Below are positions 1 through 7,897 of a DNA stretch of 7,897 nt, one piece after another. Both the position numbers and the translations under genes were made by a program. Below the pieces are notes generated by a model. The model was not told the DNA's origin. It made no database searches and saw only the letters and a list, made by a program, of their open reading frames with translations. The DNA is from Polycyclovorans sp046565985. GTDB taxonomy: Bacteria > Pseudomonadota > Gammaproteobacteria > Nevskiales > Nevskiaceae. How positions within the stretch are numbered: the stretch's first letter is position 1; each line of letters opens with the position of its first letter. Where the stretch lies: positions 1-7,897 of the forward strand of contig JBKHXN010000091.1 of the NCBI GenBank assembly GCA_046565985.1, given 5' to 3'.

Positions 1-779
1 TGGCGGTGCCGTTCTTCGTCGCCGGCTTCGTGCTGCCGCCGAGTTTTGCCGCACTGACCACGGTGATCGGCGAGATCATCTTCCTCATCGGCGCGGTCCA
101 CTACCACGTCCTGCAGGGCCAGCGCGGGCAGTTCATGAGCCGCTTCCTGTCACCGCAGGTGGCGCGGCTGGTGGCCGAGCGCGGCCTCAAGAGCGCCATG
201 CAGCAGAACGAGCTGGAGATCACGGTGGTCTGCTGCGACCTGCGCGGCTTCACCGCCTACGCCGAGGCGCATGATTCCACCCGGGTACTGCAGGTGCTGC
301 GTGATTACTACGACGCCGTCGGCCGCGTGGTGGCCGACTTTGGCGGCACCATCAAGGACTTCGCCGGCGACGGCATTCTGATCCTGGTCGGCGCGCCGCT
401 GCCGGTGCCGCACCATGCCCGCTGCGGGCTGGAGATGGCGCGTCGCATCCGCAGCCTGGGGCTGGAGCTGACCGCGCGCTGGAGCGTGCCGGGGCATGCG
501 CTGGGTATCGGCCTGGGCGTGGCCACCGGCACGGTCACGGTGGGGGTCATCGGTTCCGCCTCGCGGCTGGAGTACACCGCGGTGGGTTCCGCGGTGAATC
601 TCGCCTCGCGTCTGTGCGAGCTGGCGGCCAGTGGCGAGATCCTGGTGGACCAGCGCACCGAGCGGCGGGCGGGTGAATCCGGGCTGGTGACGCGCGCGCC
701 GCTGCCGATCAAGGGCTTTCGCGAGCTCGTGCCACACTACGCGCTGCTGCGCGAGCCCGCGCCGCTCGGCTCCGGCTGA
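1..779 (+). CDS. Class III adenylate/guanylate cyclase, C-terminal part (5' end outside window)
   Basis: Converts ATP (or GTP) to cAMP (or cGMP) plus pyrophosphate on the cytoplasmic face of the inner membrane. The frame is open to the left edge (first full codon at base 3), so this is the end of a longer protein; the GTG at base 6 lies inside a membrane segment and is not a credible start. Counting from that GTG, residues 1-31 form one or two hydrophobic segments. They are followed by a linker with FLSPQVARLV, typical just before this catalytic domain. The domain carries both metal-binding aspartates (D78 in CCDLRGFT, D122 in FAGDGIL), the purine-contacting lysine K117, and the transition-state pair N198 and R202 in VGSAVNLASRL. 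The second base-contacting position is T191, as in class IIIb enzymes, so ATP is the likelier substrate. It ends in the usual IKGF strand. All visible catalytic residues are intact. The MFS gene follows after 26 bases. The signal sensed cannot be told because the N-terminus is missing. Confidence 0.93.
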   Translation, partial: AVPFFVAGFVLPPSFAALTTVIGEIIFLIGAVHYHVLQGQRGQFMSRFLSPQVARLVAERGLKSAMQQNELEITVVCCDLRGFTAYAEAHDSTRVLQVLRDYYDAVGRVVADFGGTIKDFAGDGILILVGAPLPVPHHARCGLEMARRIRSLGLELTARWSVPGHALGIGLGVATGTVTVGVIGSASRLEYTAVGSAVNLASRLCELAASGEILVDQRTERRAGESGLVTRAPLPIKGFRELVPHYALLREPAPLGSG

Positions 780-795
780 GCCCGATCATCCCAGT

Positions 796-799
796 GGAG
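796..799 (+). promoter_or_regulatory. Ribosome binding site of the MFS gene
   Basis: GGAG six bases before the ATG at 806. It decides the start, since the upstream in-frame GTG at 794 would overlap this site and has no purine-rich element of its own. Confidence 0.6.
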
Positions 800-805
800 T
801 TTTCC

Positions 806-1969
806 ATGGTCCCTCGCTGGACGCGCGTGACGCTGCTGATCGCCAGCACCTTCACGGTGATGGCGGGCGCCACCCTCTCGCCTGCGCTGCCGGCCATGCA
901 GGCCGTCTTTGCCGATGCGCCGCACGCCGCGCTGCTGACCCGGCTGGTGCTGACCCTGCCGGCCCTGTTCATCGTGCTCGCCGCGCCGCTGGCCGGGTAC
1001 CTGGTGGACCGGGTGGGCCGCCGGCCGCTGCTGCTCGGCGCCAGCCTGCTGTATGTGCTGGCAGGCAGCTCCGGTGTGCTGCTGGATTCGCTGCCGCAGA
1101 TCCTCGTTGGCCGCGCCCTGCTGGGTGTGGCGGTGGCGGGTCTGATGACCAGCGTCACCACCCTGATCGGCGATTACTTCGACGGCCTGACCCGAGCCCG
1201 CATCCTCGGCGCGCAGGGTGCGTTCATGAGCCTGGGCGGCGTGGTGTTCGTGCTTGCCGGCGGCCTGCTGGCGGACCTGCACTGGCGCGCGCCGTTCCTG
1301 GTGTACCTGGCGCCGTTGCTGCTGATGCCGCTGATCCTGCGGCTGCCCGAACCCGCGCGTCACGTGCACGATCCGGATCTGCCGCTGGCGGCGATGCCCT
1401 GGCGCATCGTCAGCGTGATCTACGGCAGCGCACTGCTGGGCATGATGATCTTCTACGTCATCCCGGTGCAGCTGCCCTACCTGCTGGCCGAGCGTGTGGG
1501 CGCCAGCAGCACGGCGGTGGGTGCTTCCATCGCGGTGGCCAACGTCTTCGGCGGGCTGGCGGGGTTCGGTTTCGGCCGGGTACGCGGCCAGATGGGGCCG
1601 ATCCCGATCGTCGCCCTGGTCTTTGCGCTGATGAGCGTGGGCTATGCCCTGATCGGCTTCGCCGGAGGCTATCCCCTGGTGCTGCTGGGCCTGGCACTCG
1701 CCGGCATGGGCCTGGGGCTGACCATCCCCAACCTCAGCACCTGGCTGACCAGCCTCACGCCGCCGCACCTGCGTGGCCGCCTGGTGGGCGGTCTGACCAC
1801 GGCGGTGTTCCTCGGCCAGTTCCTGTCGCCGCTGGCGGTGCAGCCGCTGATCACACGGGGCGGTACGGTCGCGGCGTTCCTCGGCAGCGCCGTCCTGCTG
1901 GCATTGCTGGCGCTGCTGACCTGGCTGCTGCGCCGGGTGCTGCACCGGCTGCACCCGCCTGTGCCATGA
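806..1969 (+). CDS. MFS transporter, drug:H+ antiporter-like (DHA1 type)
   Basis: A 387-residue inner-membrane secondary transporter, the usual length for a 12-helix major facilitator. Twelve hydrophobic stretches can be followed, split by a short cytoplasmic loop near residues 181-198 (EPARHVHDPD). TM1 ends in SPALPAM, common in DHA1 drug/H+ antiporters. Motif A is in the TM2-TM3 loop (residues 64-73, GYLVDRVGRR). TM4 holds the motif B arginine R103 in GRALLG. The second half has a degenerate motif A copy (GFGRVRGQMG, about 254-263). The ATG at 806 is chosen over an in-frame GTG at 794 because GGAG (796-799) sits 6 bases before the ATG, while nothing resembling a ribosome site precedes the GTG. 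It probably shares a transcript with the cyclase. Proton-driven export of a small molecule is the family expectation; the substrate (drug, metabolite or sugar) cannot be read from the sequence. Sugar or arabinose exporters of the same family remain possible. Confidence 0.9.
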   Translation: MVPRWTRVTLLIASTFTVMAGATLSPALPAMQAVFADAPHAALLTRLVLTLPALFIVLAAPLAGYLVDRVGRRPLLLGASLLYVLAGSSGVLLDSLPQILVGRALLGVAVAGLMTSVTTLIGDYFDGLTRARILGAQGAFMSLGGVVFVLAGGLLADLHWRAPFLVYLAPLLLMPLILRLPEPARHVHDPDLPLAAMPWRIVSVIYGSALLGMMIFYVIPVQLPYLLAERVGASSTAVGASIAVANVFGGLAGFGFGRVRGQMGPIPIVALVFALMSVGYALIGFAGGYPLVLLGLALAGMGLGLTIPNLSTWLTSLTPPHLRGRLVGGLTTAVFLGQFLSPLAVQPLITRGGTVAAFLGSAVLLALLALLTWLLRRVLHRLHPPVP

Positions 1970-1978
1970 GCCCGCGGT

Positions 1979-3256
<1,278 letters not shown>

Positions 3257-3282
3257 GGTGAGGGTCCGGAAGTTGAAAGCCG

Positions 3283-3311
3283 ATTCTGCGCCAGCCGCGA
3301 GCTGCTGTGAA
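3283..3311 (-). promoter_or_regulatory. Candidate sigma70-like promoter for the amidohydrolase
   Basis: Read on the minus strand, TTCACA (3306-3311, five of six matches to TTGACA) is separated by exactly 17 bases from CAGAAT (3283-3288, four of six matches to TATAAT). Transcription would start near 3276 and leave a leader of about 20 bases before the ATG at 3256. It lies within the 59-base gap after the diguanylate cyclase stop. It was found by eye, and such matches also arise by chance. Confidence 0.35.
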
Positions 3312-3315
3312 CCGC

Positions 3316-4503
3316 TCAGGCGCGCCAGCGGATGCCGGCTGCAGGCGCCTGCGCCATGACGATCCGGTTGCGGCCCGTCTGTTTGGCGCGGTACAGCGCT
3401 GCGTCGGCGCGTTCGATCAGCTCGTAGGGCAGGGATTCCAGCCCCGGCTGCAGGATGGCGCAGCCGCCGCTGGCGGTGATCCGGCCGTGCGGAGGGTGCA
3501 GGCACTCGATCAGCAGGCGGCAGCTCTCGGCGAGCCGCTCGACCGCGCCGGCATCGATGTCGTACCACAGCACCAGGAATTCCTCGCCGCCCCAGCGGCC
3601 GGTGAAATCCATGGGCCGCTGGCCGGCCGACTGCTGCAGCGCCTCGGCCACGGTCTGCAGCGCCAGGTCGCCGGCGGCGTGGCCATGGCTGTCGTTGTAG
3701 GCCTTGAAGTGATCCAGGTCCAGCAGCATCACCGCCAGGGTTTTCTGCTCGCGCTGGGCCAGCCGCCAGGCCTGACGCAGGCGTTCTTCCAGGCCCCGGC
3801 GGTTGTACAGCCCGGTGAGGACATCGTGGATCGCACGGTAGCGGGCGATCCGGCTGTTGAGAAAATTCATGCGCAGGATGTATTCCTGGCTGTAGCCACC
3901 CGCCGCGGCCAGCACGCAGGCGATCAGCACGTTGTAGAAACGCTCCGCGGCGGTGCTGAGGGCGTTGCCCAGGATCAGGTCGGTCGCGAGCGTGGCGGCG
4001 AGCAGGATCAGTCCCAGCAGCAAGGCCTGCCAGAAACGCAGCCCCGAGAGCAGGAACAGGGCGAGCGCGAGGAAGATCTCGGTCTGGTAGGGGTAGTGCA
4101 CGCCGGCATGGGCAAAGCCATAGCGCAGACCCACGGTCACGGCGATGGCGATCAGCAGCAGGATGACAACCGTGGCCGGCAGCAGGTGCCGCCAGCGCGG
4201 GCGGCTGGCCAGGATCAGCCCGATCAGCACCACCGGGGTGAGGACGCCGAGGATCAGCAGGTCGAAGAACCAGAGCAGGGCTGGCGGGTACTCGTAGAGC
4301 AGGTGGTTGAAGACCACCGAGAGCAGCAGTCCGAGCAGGGCCGCACACAGGCCGAGCTGGGCGTGCGAATAGCTGTGCTGGAGGCTGTACTCCTCGCGGA
4401 ATTCGCGTTCCAGCTCGGGGCTGAAGCGCAGCCAGCGGAACCCTCTGGCGCGTTGCACCACGTAGGGTTCGTCAGACCAACCGGCTCTTGCCTGTTCGAT
4501 CAT
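3316..4503 (-). CDS. Membrane-bound diguanylate cyclase (GGDEF domain)
   Basis: Makes cyclic di-GMP from two GTP at the inner membrane. The 395-residue protein has a cytoplasmic N-terminal stretch of about 45 residues, about six hydrophobic segments between residues 48 and 202, a short helical linker, and a GGDEF domain from about 222 to 384. The active site GGEEF is at 305-309. Metal and substrate residues are D262 (LDLDHFK), N270 and D279 (GHAAGD). The inhibitory I-site RxxD is R296-D299, placed as in PleD-like enzymes, so product feedback is expected. The closing ADAALYRAKQTGRN helix is typical. There is no EAL, PAS or receiver domain, so the membrane part is the presumed sensor; its ligand is unknown. 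The ATG at 4503 is chosen because AGAGG lies 5 bases upstream; a TTG at 4560 in the same frame would fall inside a putative -35 box. The gene lies 83 bases after the barrel protein gene and 59 before the amidohydrolase gene. Confidence 0.93.
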   Translation of the reverse strand: MIEQARAGWSDEPYVVQRARGFRWLRFSPELEREFREEYSLQHSYSHAQLGLCAALLGLLLSVVFNHLLYEYPPALLWFFDLLILGVLTPVVLIGLILASRPRWRHLLPATVVILLLIAIAVTVGLRYGFAHAGVHYPYQTEIFLALALFLLSGLRFWQALLLGLILLAATLATDLILGNALSTAAERFYNVLIACVLAAAGGYSQEYILRMNFLNSRIARYRAIHDVLTGLYNRRGLEERLRQAWRLAQREQKTLAVMLLDLDHFKAYNDSHGHAAGDLALQTVAEALQQSAGQRPMDFTGRWGGEEFLVLWYDIDAGAVERLAESCRLLIECLHPPHGRITASGGCAILQPGLESLPYELIERADAALYRAKQTGRNRIVMAQAPAAGIRWRA

Positions 4504-4508
4504 CCACG

Positions 4509-4513
4509 CCTCT
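4509..4513 (-). promoter_or_regulatory. Ribosome binding site of the diguanylate cyclase gene
   Basis: AGAGG on the minus strand, five bases before the ATG at 4503. It fixes that ATG as the start rather than the in-frame TTG 19 codons upstream. Confidence 0.6.
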
Positions 4514-4531
4514 GGCTTGAAGCAGCGCGCG

Positions 4532-4560
4532 AGTCTATGCCCCCGCAGTGGCGGGCTCAA
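4532..4560 (-). promoter_or_regulatory. Candidate sigma70-like promoter for the diguanylate cyclase
   Basis: On the minus strand, TTGAGC (4555-4560, four of six matches to the -35 consensus) is followed after exactly 17 bases by TAGACT (4532-4537, four of six matches to the -10 consensus). Transcription would begin around 4525, about 22 bases before the ATG at 4503, leaving room for the AGAGG ribosome site. The -35 half overlaps an inverted repeat. It was found by eye and is moderately supported. Confidence 0.4.
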
Positions 4561-4576
4561 ACCCGTTATTTGAACC
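4554..4576. repeat. AT-rich inverted repeat, possible operator
   Basis: GGCTCAAA and TTTGAACC are 8-base arms with one mismatch, separated by 7 bases, in the 83-base gap between the barrel gene and the diguanylate cyclase gene. The element is richer in A+T than its surroundings and covers the candidate -35 box of the downstream gene, a common place for a repressor site. In RNA the mismatch becomes a G-U pair on the minus-strand transcript, so a hairpin is the alternative. No T-run follows on that strand, so it does not look like an intrinsic terminator. Confidence 0.4.
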
Positions 4577-4586
4577 GGGTCGCAGT

Positions 4587-5921
4587 TTAGAAAAACCGCT
4601 CCAGGCTCAGGCTCAGCATATCCTCATCGGCCAGAAAGCCGGTAAAGGGGTCGTCTCCGGTCTTTTCGAACAGGCGGAATTTGCCCGACAGCCGCCAGGC
4701 ATCGCCCAGACGCCGGCTGGCCTCGATCTGCAGCAGGTGGTCGTCGCCGGACTCGTCGAACAGGAAGCCCGCGAGGACCAGGGTACCGGCCACGTCGTTG
4801 AGGCTCACGCGCGTGCCGAGGAAGACGTCGTGATCGAAGCGCCGGCTGAGCAGGTCACGCCGCTGGTCGTAGAGATACTCCGCCAGCAGGCCGATGTCCC
4901 AGCCGCGCCCGGTGATGTCGCCCAGGCTGTACTCGAAGCCGCTGACGGTGGCCACGCTGTGCTCGCCGCCGAGTTCGCGTGCCACGGCTTCCAGCTTCAG
5001 CGCCCAGCCGCCGGTCACGTACTGCGCGTCGAGCGAGTACTGCCGCAGGCGCTGGTAGAGCGGCACCAGCACGATGTTGCGCAAGACCTCCTCGCGGATC
5101 TGTGCTTCCACCTCCGCGTCGGAAGGCGCCAGCCCCAGCGCCTGCAGCAGCGGCGTGAAGTCCTCCGGCAGGGGGGACTGCGGCACGATGATGCCGGAGA
5201 AGATATCGCAGTTGGCCTGATCTTCCGTGCCCTGGAAGCCGCTGCCGCGGCGCAGGCAGGGCAGGATCATCGGCTCGCGTGCGGTACCGTTGAAGTAGGC
5301 CAGCCCCAGGTCCAGACCGCCGCTGCTGTGGCGCAGGCGCAGCGCGCCGTCGAGATGATGCTGCGCGCGCGGCGACTGGTAACGCGCCTCGTCCGCCGCC
5401 ACCGGGAAGGGCAGGCGCGGATGGCCTTGCGGGCCCGGGAAGGTCCGCGCCCGCTGGTAGGGCATGAGGATCAGGTCCAGCGTTGCCCAGGGGCGGATCA
5501 GGGTGGCGTTGAGCATCGGCTGGCCGAGTTTCTGCTCGGCGTCCAGGTCTTCCACCAGATCCGACTGGTTGATGATGTCCACCAGATGGCGCGATTCGGT
5601 CACCCCCCAGAACAGCCGCCGCAGGCCGGCCGCCGCCTCGAACTCGGTGCCGATGCTCTGCACATAGAACTCGCGCACGTCGGCGTGGGTGCGGGCGTCG
5701 TCCTGCTCGTCCACACGGCCGAAGAATTCGCCGACCAGGCGGTCCTCGCCGTCGTTCCAGCCGTGAAAGATCTCCACCGTCGCGGCGGCGGACGGCGCCA
5801 GCGCGCCTTGTTCCAGCTGGTAGAACCAGCGCGCCTCGGCTTCCAGCCGGGCGCTGGCCTCCCAGGCCTGGGCTGGCAGCGCCAGCAGGCAGGCGCTTAC
5901 GAACGCGAGCGGTCTAGCCAT
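4587..5921 (-). CDS. Predicted outer-membrane beta-barrel protein paired with the RND exporter
   Basis: A 444-residue exported protein that I recognise only by its type. Residues 1-19 are a Sec signal peptide with cleavage likely after AQA. The mature part is a succession of amphipathic strands with alternating aromatic and polar residues (for example 24-33, 200-211, 306-316, 339-350 and 364-373). It ends in LSLERFF, and a terminal phenylalanine is the usual recognition signal for the outer-membrane assembly machinery. The WGVTESRHLVDIIN stretch (105-118) recalls the region after an early strand in DUF1302-like barrels, but assignment to that family is only a guess. An insertion at about 215-290 carries two cysteines (C222, C239) and a helical, charged segment. 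The start ATG overlaps the last 25 bases of the RND gene, with no clear ribosome site, suggesting translational coupling. It probably forms the outer-membrane partner or acceptor for whatever the RND protein moves. Confidence 0.75.
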   Translation of the reverse strand: MARPLAFVSACLLALPAQAWEASARLEAEARWFYQLEQGALAPSAAATVEIFHGWNDGEDRLVGEFFGRVDEQDDARTHADVREFYVQSIGTEFEAAAGLRRLFWGVTESRHLVDIINQSDLVEDLDAEQKLGQPMLNATLIRPWATLDLILMPYQRARTFPGPQGHPRLPFPVAADEARYQSPRAQHHLDGALRLRHSSGGLDLGLAYFNGTAREPMILPCLRRGSGFQGTEDQANCDIFSGIIVPQSPLPEDFTPLLQALGLAPSDAEVEAQIREEVLRNIVLVPLYQRLRQYSLDAQYVTGGWALKLEAVARELGGEHSVATVSGFEYSLGDITGRGWDIGLLAEYLYDQRRDLLSRRFDHDVFLGTRVSLNDVAGTLVLAGFLFDESGDDHLLQIEASRRLGDAWRLSGKFRLFEKTGDDPFTGFLADEDMLSLSLERFF

Positions 5922-7897
5922 AGCAGCAGCGCCGGCAGCAGGAAGAAATCGGCGGCCAGCGCCAGCACGATGATGAAGGTGGTGAGCAGCCCCAGGTAGG
6001 CGGTGAGCTGGAAGCTCGACAGCGCCAGGATCCCGAAGCCGGCGGTCAGCACCGCGGTGGTGATCCACAGCGCCGCGCCCACGTCCTGGTAGGCGTGGCG
6101 GACGGCGTCGGGCGGGGAGAGCCCCAGCTGGCGCCGGCCCTGGGTGTAGCGCGCCAGAAAATGGATGCTGTCGTCCACCACGATGCCGAGCGTGAGTGAG
6201 ACCACCACGGCCAGGCTCATGCCCACCTCGCCCACCAGCAGGCCCCAGAGGCCGAAGCCGGCGAGCATGGGAGCAAAGTTGGGCACCAGACTCAAGAGCC
6301 CCAGGCGCCAGGAACGCATGGCCGCGATGAAGATCAGGCTCACCAGCAGGAAAGTGATGAGGTTGCCCAGCAGCATGCTGTGAAAGTTGCGCTGCGCGAT
6401 GCGGGCAAAGAGGATCGGCACGCCGGCGCCGGTGGTGTGCATCTGCGCCGGCCAGTGGGTCTGCATCCAGGTACGGGCGCGCTCGTCGAGCAGGCGGATG
6501 TCCTCGTTGCTCATGTCGTTGAGGCCCACCGTCAGGCGGGTGACGGACTTGTCGAAATTCACCAGGTGCGACAGATCAAGGCCCCCGGGCAGGGAGAGCT
6601 CGAACAGCAGCAGGTACTGCGCCGCCAGCTCGCGTGAATCAGGCAGGCGGTACTGTGCCGGATCGCCACCCTGCATGGTCTGGTTGAGCCGCTTGTGCAG
6701 CTCGTTGAGGGTGGACACGCGGCGCACGCCGCGCTGCGCGCGCAGCCAGGTGGCGAAGGCTTCCAGGTGCTGCAGGTAGGCCGGTTCGTTGACGCCGCCC
6801 TCTTCACCCGCGGGGATCGCGTACTCCAGATACTGCACGCCCATCAGGTGGCGGCCGACGAACTCGGTGTCCTGGCGGAACTCGATCTGCGGGCCGAAGA
6901 ACTTCACGTAATCGTCGCCAAAGTGGTTCAGCGGGATGCAGGCGGCGAGCGCCACCGCGACGCCCAGCGTGCCGATGCGCAGCCTGCGCTGGTGGCGGAT
7001 CACCCATTCCGCGAAGCCGTCCAGCGAGACCGTGCGCAGGCTGCGCGCCTGCGGCCGGCTGATCAGGATCCAGGCCGGCAGGAACAGCATGGAATACAGC
7101 CAGGCCGCCGCCACGCCGATGGCGACGATGTTGCCCAGATCGCGAAACGGCGGCGAGTCGTTGGTATTGAAGGACAGAAAGCCGATCACCGTCGTCAGAC
7201 TGGTGAGGAAGACGCCGGGCAGGTTGGTGCGCAGGCTGTCTTCCAGCGCCTCGCCGCTGTCCATGCCCAGCTTGCGGGATTTGAAGTAGGTCGCGAAGAC
7301 GTGCACGCAGTCGGAGATCGCCAGCGTCAGGATGATCAGCGGCGCGGCGGCCGAGGCGGTGGTGAGCTTCAGGCCCAGGTGCCCGGCGACGCCCAGCGCG
7401 GTGAGCATGGCCATCACGATCACCGCCAGCGTGCCCAGGGTGGGGTTGAGGCCGCGCAGCGAGAAGGCGAGCAGCGCCAGCATCAGCAGGAAGGACAGCG
7501 GGTACAGGTGACGGGCGTCGTAGCCGGCCGCATCGGCCATCGCCTGGTTGAAGGGCAGCGAGCCGATCAGCCGCAGCCGCAGTTGCGGGTGCGCCTGCTC
7601 GAAGCGGTCCTGCAGCTCGCGCACGGCGGTATTGACCGCGGGGATCTCCACGCCCGGCTGGACATGCGGCAGGTCGAAGTAGGCGATCACCGCCGCCACC
7701 GCACCGTCGGCGGCGATCAGGCCGTGCACGATGCGTGGCTCGTCCAGGGCGCGCTCGCGGATGCGCCGCCATTGTGCCGGCTCCAGCACGCCTTCCGGCA
7801 CCAGGGGTTCGGAGCCGATGCTGTCGGCCTCCTCCAGCGGGGTATAGAACGTGGTGAGCGAGGCCGAGTCGGTGGCGTAAGGCAGCTCGCGTGCCTG
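5897..7897 (-). CDS. RND-superfamily (MMPL-type) exporter, 5' end outside window
   Basis: Inner-membrane, proton-driven exporter of the COG1033/MMPL type. 666 residues are visible, numbered here from the right edge. The frame stays open to that edge, so TM1 and part of the first periplasmic domain are missing; the GTG at 7801 is internal. The visible order is: rest of periplasmic domain 1 (to about 130), TM2-TM6 (about 133-278), TM7 (about 307-323), periplasmic domain 2 (about 325-505), and TM8-TM12 (about 507-661). Proton-relay positions are present in both halves: D196 with H199 in TM4 (AISDCVHVFATY) and D575/D576 with H579 in TM10 (GIVVDDSIHFLARY). The repeat of the two halves is evident from these matching motifs. 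Relatives include hopanoid, lipid and hydrophobic-compound exporters, so a lipid-like substrate is inferred. No membrane-fusion protein gene is visible. The barrel protein gene overlaps its 3' end by 25 bases. Confidence 0.92.
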   Translation of the reverse strand, partial: QARELPYATDSASLTTFYTPLEEADSIGSEPLVPEGVLEPAQWRRIRERALDEPRIVHGLIAADGAVAAVIAYFDLPHVQPGVEIPAVNTAVRELQDRFEQAHPQLRLRLIGSLPFNQAMADAAGYDARHLYPLSFLLMLALLAFSLRGLNPTLGTLAVIVMAMLTALGVAGHLGLKLTTASAAAPLIILTLAISDCVHVFATYFKSRKLGMDSGEALEDSLRTNLPGVFLTSLTTVIGFLSFNTNDSPPFRDLGNIVAIGVAAAWLYSMLFLPAWILISRPQARSLRTVSLDGFAEWVIRHQRRLRIGTLGVAVALAACIPLNHFGDDYVKFFGPQIEFRQDTEFVGRHLMGVQYLEYAIPAGEEGGVNEPAYLQHLEAFATWLRAQRGVRRVSTLNELHKRLNQTMQGGDPAQYRLPDSRELAAQYLLLFELSLPGGLDLSHLVNFDKSVTRLTVGLNDMSNEDIRLLDERARTWMQTHWPAQMHTTGAGVPILFARIAQRNFHSMLLGNLITFLLVSLIFIAAMRSWRLGLLSLVPNFAPMLAGFGLWGLLVGEVGMSLAVVVSLTLGIVVDDSIHFLARYTQGRRQLGLSPPDAVRHAYQDVGAALWITTAVLTAGFGILALSSFQLTAYLGLLTTFIIVLALAADFFLLPALLLWLDRSRS

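Noticed and set aside
794..805. GTG at 794 as start of the MFS gene
   Set aside because: No ribosome site precedes it, and it overlaps the GGAG that serves the ATG at 806.
737..1954. 405-codon minus-strand open frame opposite the MFS gene
   Set aside because: It is very rich in Q, R, H and A with no motif, and the plus strand holds a complete 12-helix transporter.
3257..4348. The amidohydrolase reading frame stays open upstream for another 364 codons, suggesting a 789-residue fusion protein
   Set aside because: The added part is an out-of-frame reading of the diguanylate cyclase gene, rich in P, R, A and G with no domain. A signal peptide starts at the ATG at 3256, and the GGDEF frame is clearly the real one.
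4504..4586. Intrinsic terminator after the barrel gene
   Set aside because: Several short hairpins can be drawn, but none is followed by a T-run on the minus strand. The promoter/operator reading fits the spacing better.
5880..5921. Lipobox-like VSAC in the signal peptide of the barrel protein
   Set aside because: The cysteine falls in the middle of the hydrophobic core, which continues after it to AQA. A type I cleavage site at AQA fits much better, and barrel proteins are not normally lipoproteins of this form.
3307..5999. Long plus-strand open frames (about 427 and 483 codons) opposite the diguanylate cyclase and barrel genes
   Set aside because: They have Q/A/G/V-rich compositions without recognisable domains, and they mirror genes with full motif sets on the minus strand. 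This is usual antisense openness in GC-rich DNA.

Overview
The window is a gene-dense, GC-rich bacterial stretch (by eye roughly two thirds G+C, not counted). Codons strongly favour G or C in the third position, and intergenic gaps are only 9-83 bases. Signal peptides, an outer-membrane beta-barrel protein, an RND-type exporter and a GGDEF enzyme point to a Gram-negative, most likely a high-GC gammaproteobacterium. I cannot name a genus. No RNA genes, mobile elements, CRISPR arrays or integration signs were seen.

Left part, plus strand (1-1969): the C-terminal part of a membrane-anchored class III adenylate/guanylate cyclase runs in from the left edge. It is followed after 26 bases by an MFS drug-efflux-type transporter, probably in the same transcript. 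The MFS gene converges on the minus-strand block with only 9 bases between the two stop codons.

Right part, minus strand (7897 down to 1979), read right to left: an RND/MMPL-family exporter truncated by the right edge; an outer-membrane beta-barrel protein whose start overlaps the exporter's end by 25 bases; a membrane diguanylate cyclase with intact active and inhibitory sites; and an exported amidohydrolase of the prolidase-like COG1228 type. The diguanylate cyclase and the amidohydrolase each have a candidate sigma70-like promoter in the gap in front of them, so the four genes may be transcribed both together and separately.

How they may work together: the RND protein and the barrel look like an envelope export module for a hydrophobic or lipid-like substrate. 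The amidohydrolase probably cleaves small peptides or cyclic amides outside the cytoplasm. The two nucleotide cyclases make different second messengers, and nothing in the sequence proves that they control the transporters. The most unusual items are the overlapping RND/barrel pair with its cysteine-containing barrel insertion, and an AT-rich dyad lying on the putative -35 box of the diguanylate cyclase gene. I found no clear case of a wholly new system.
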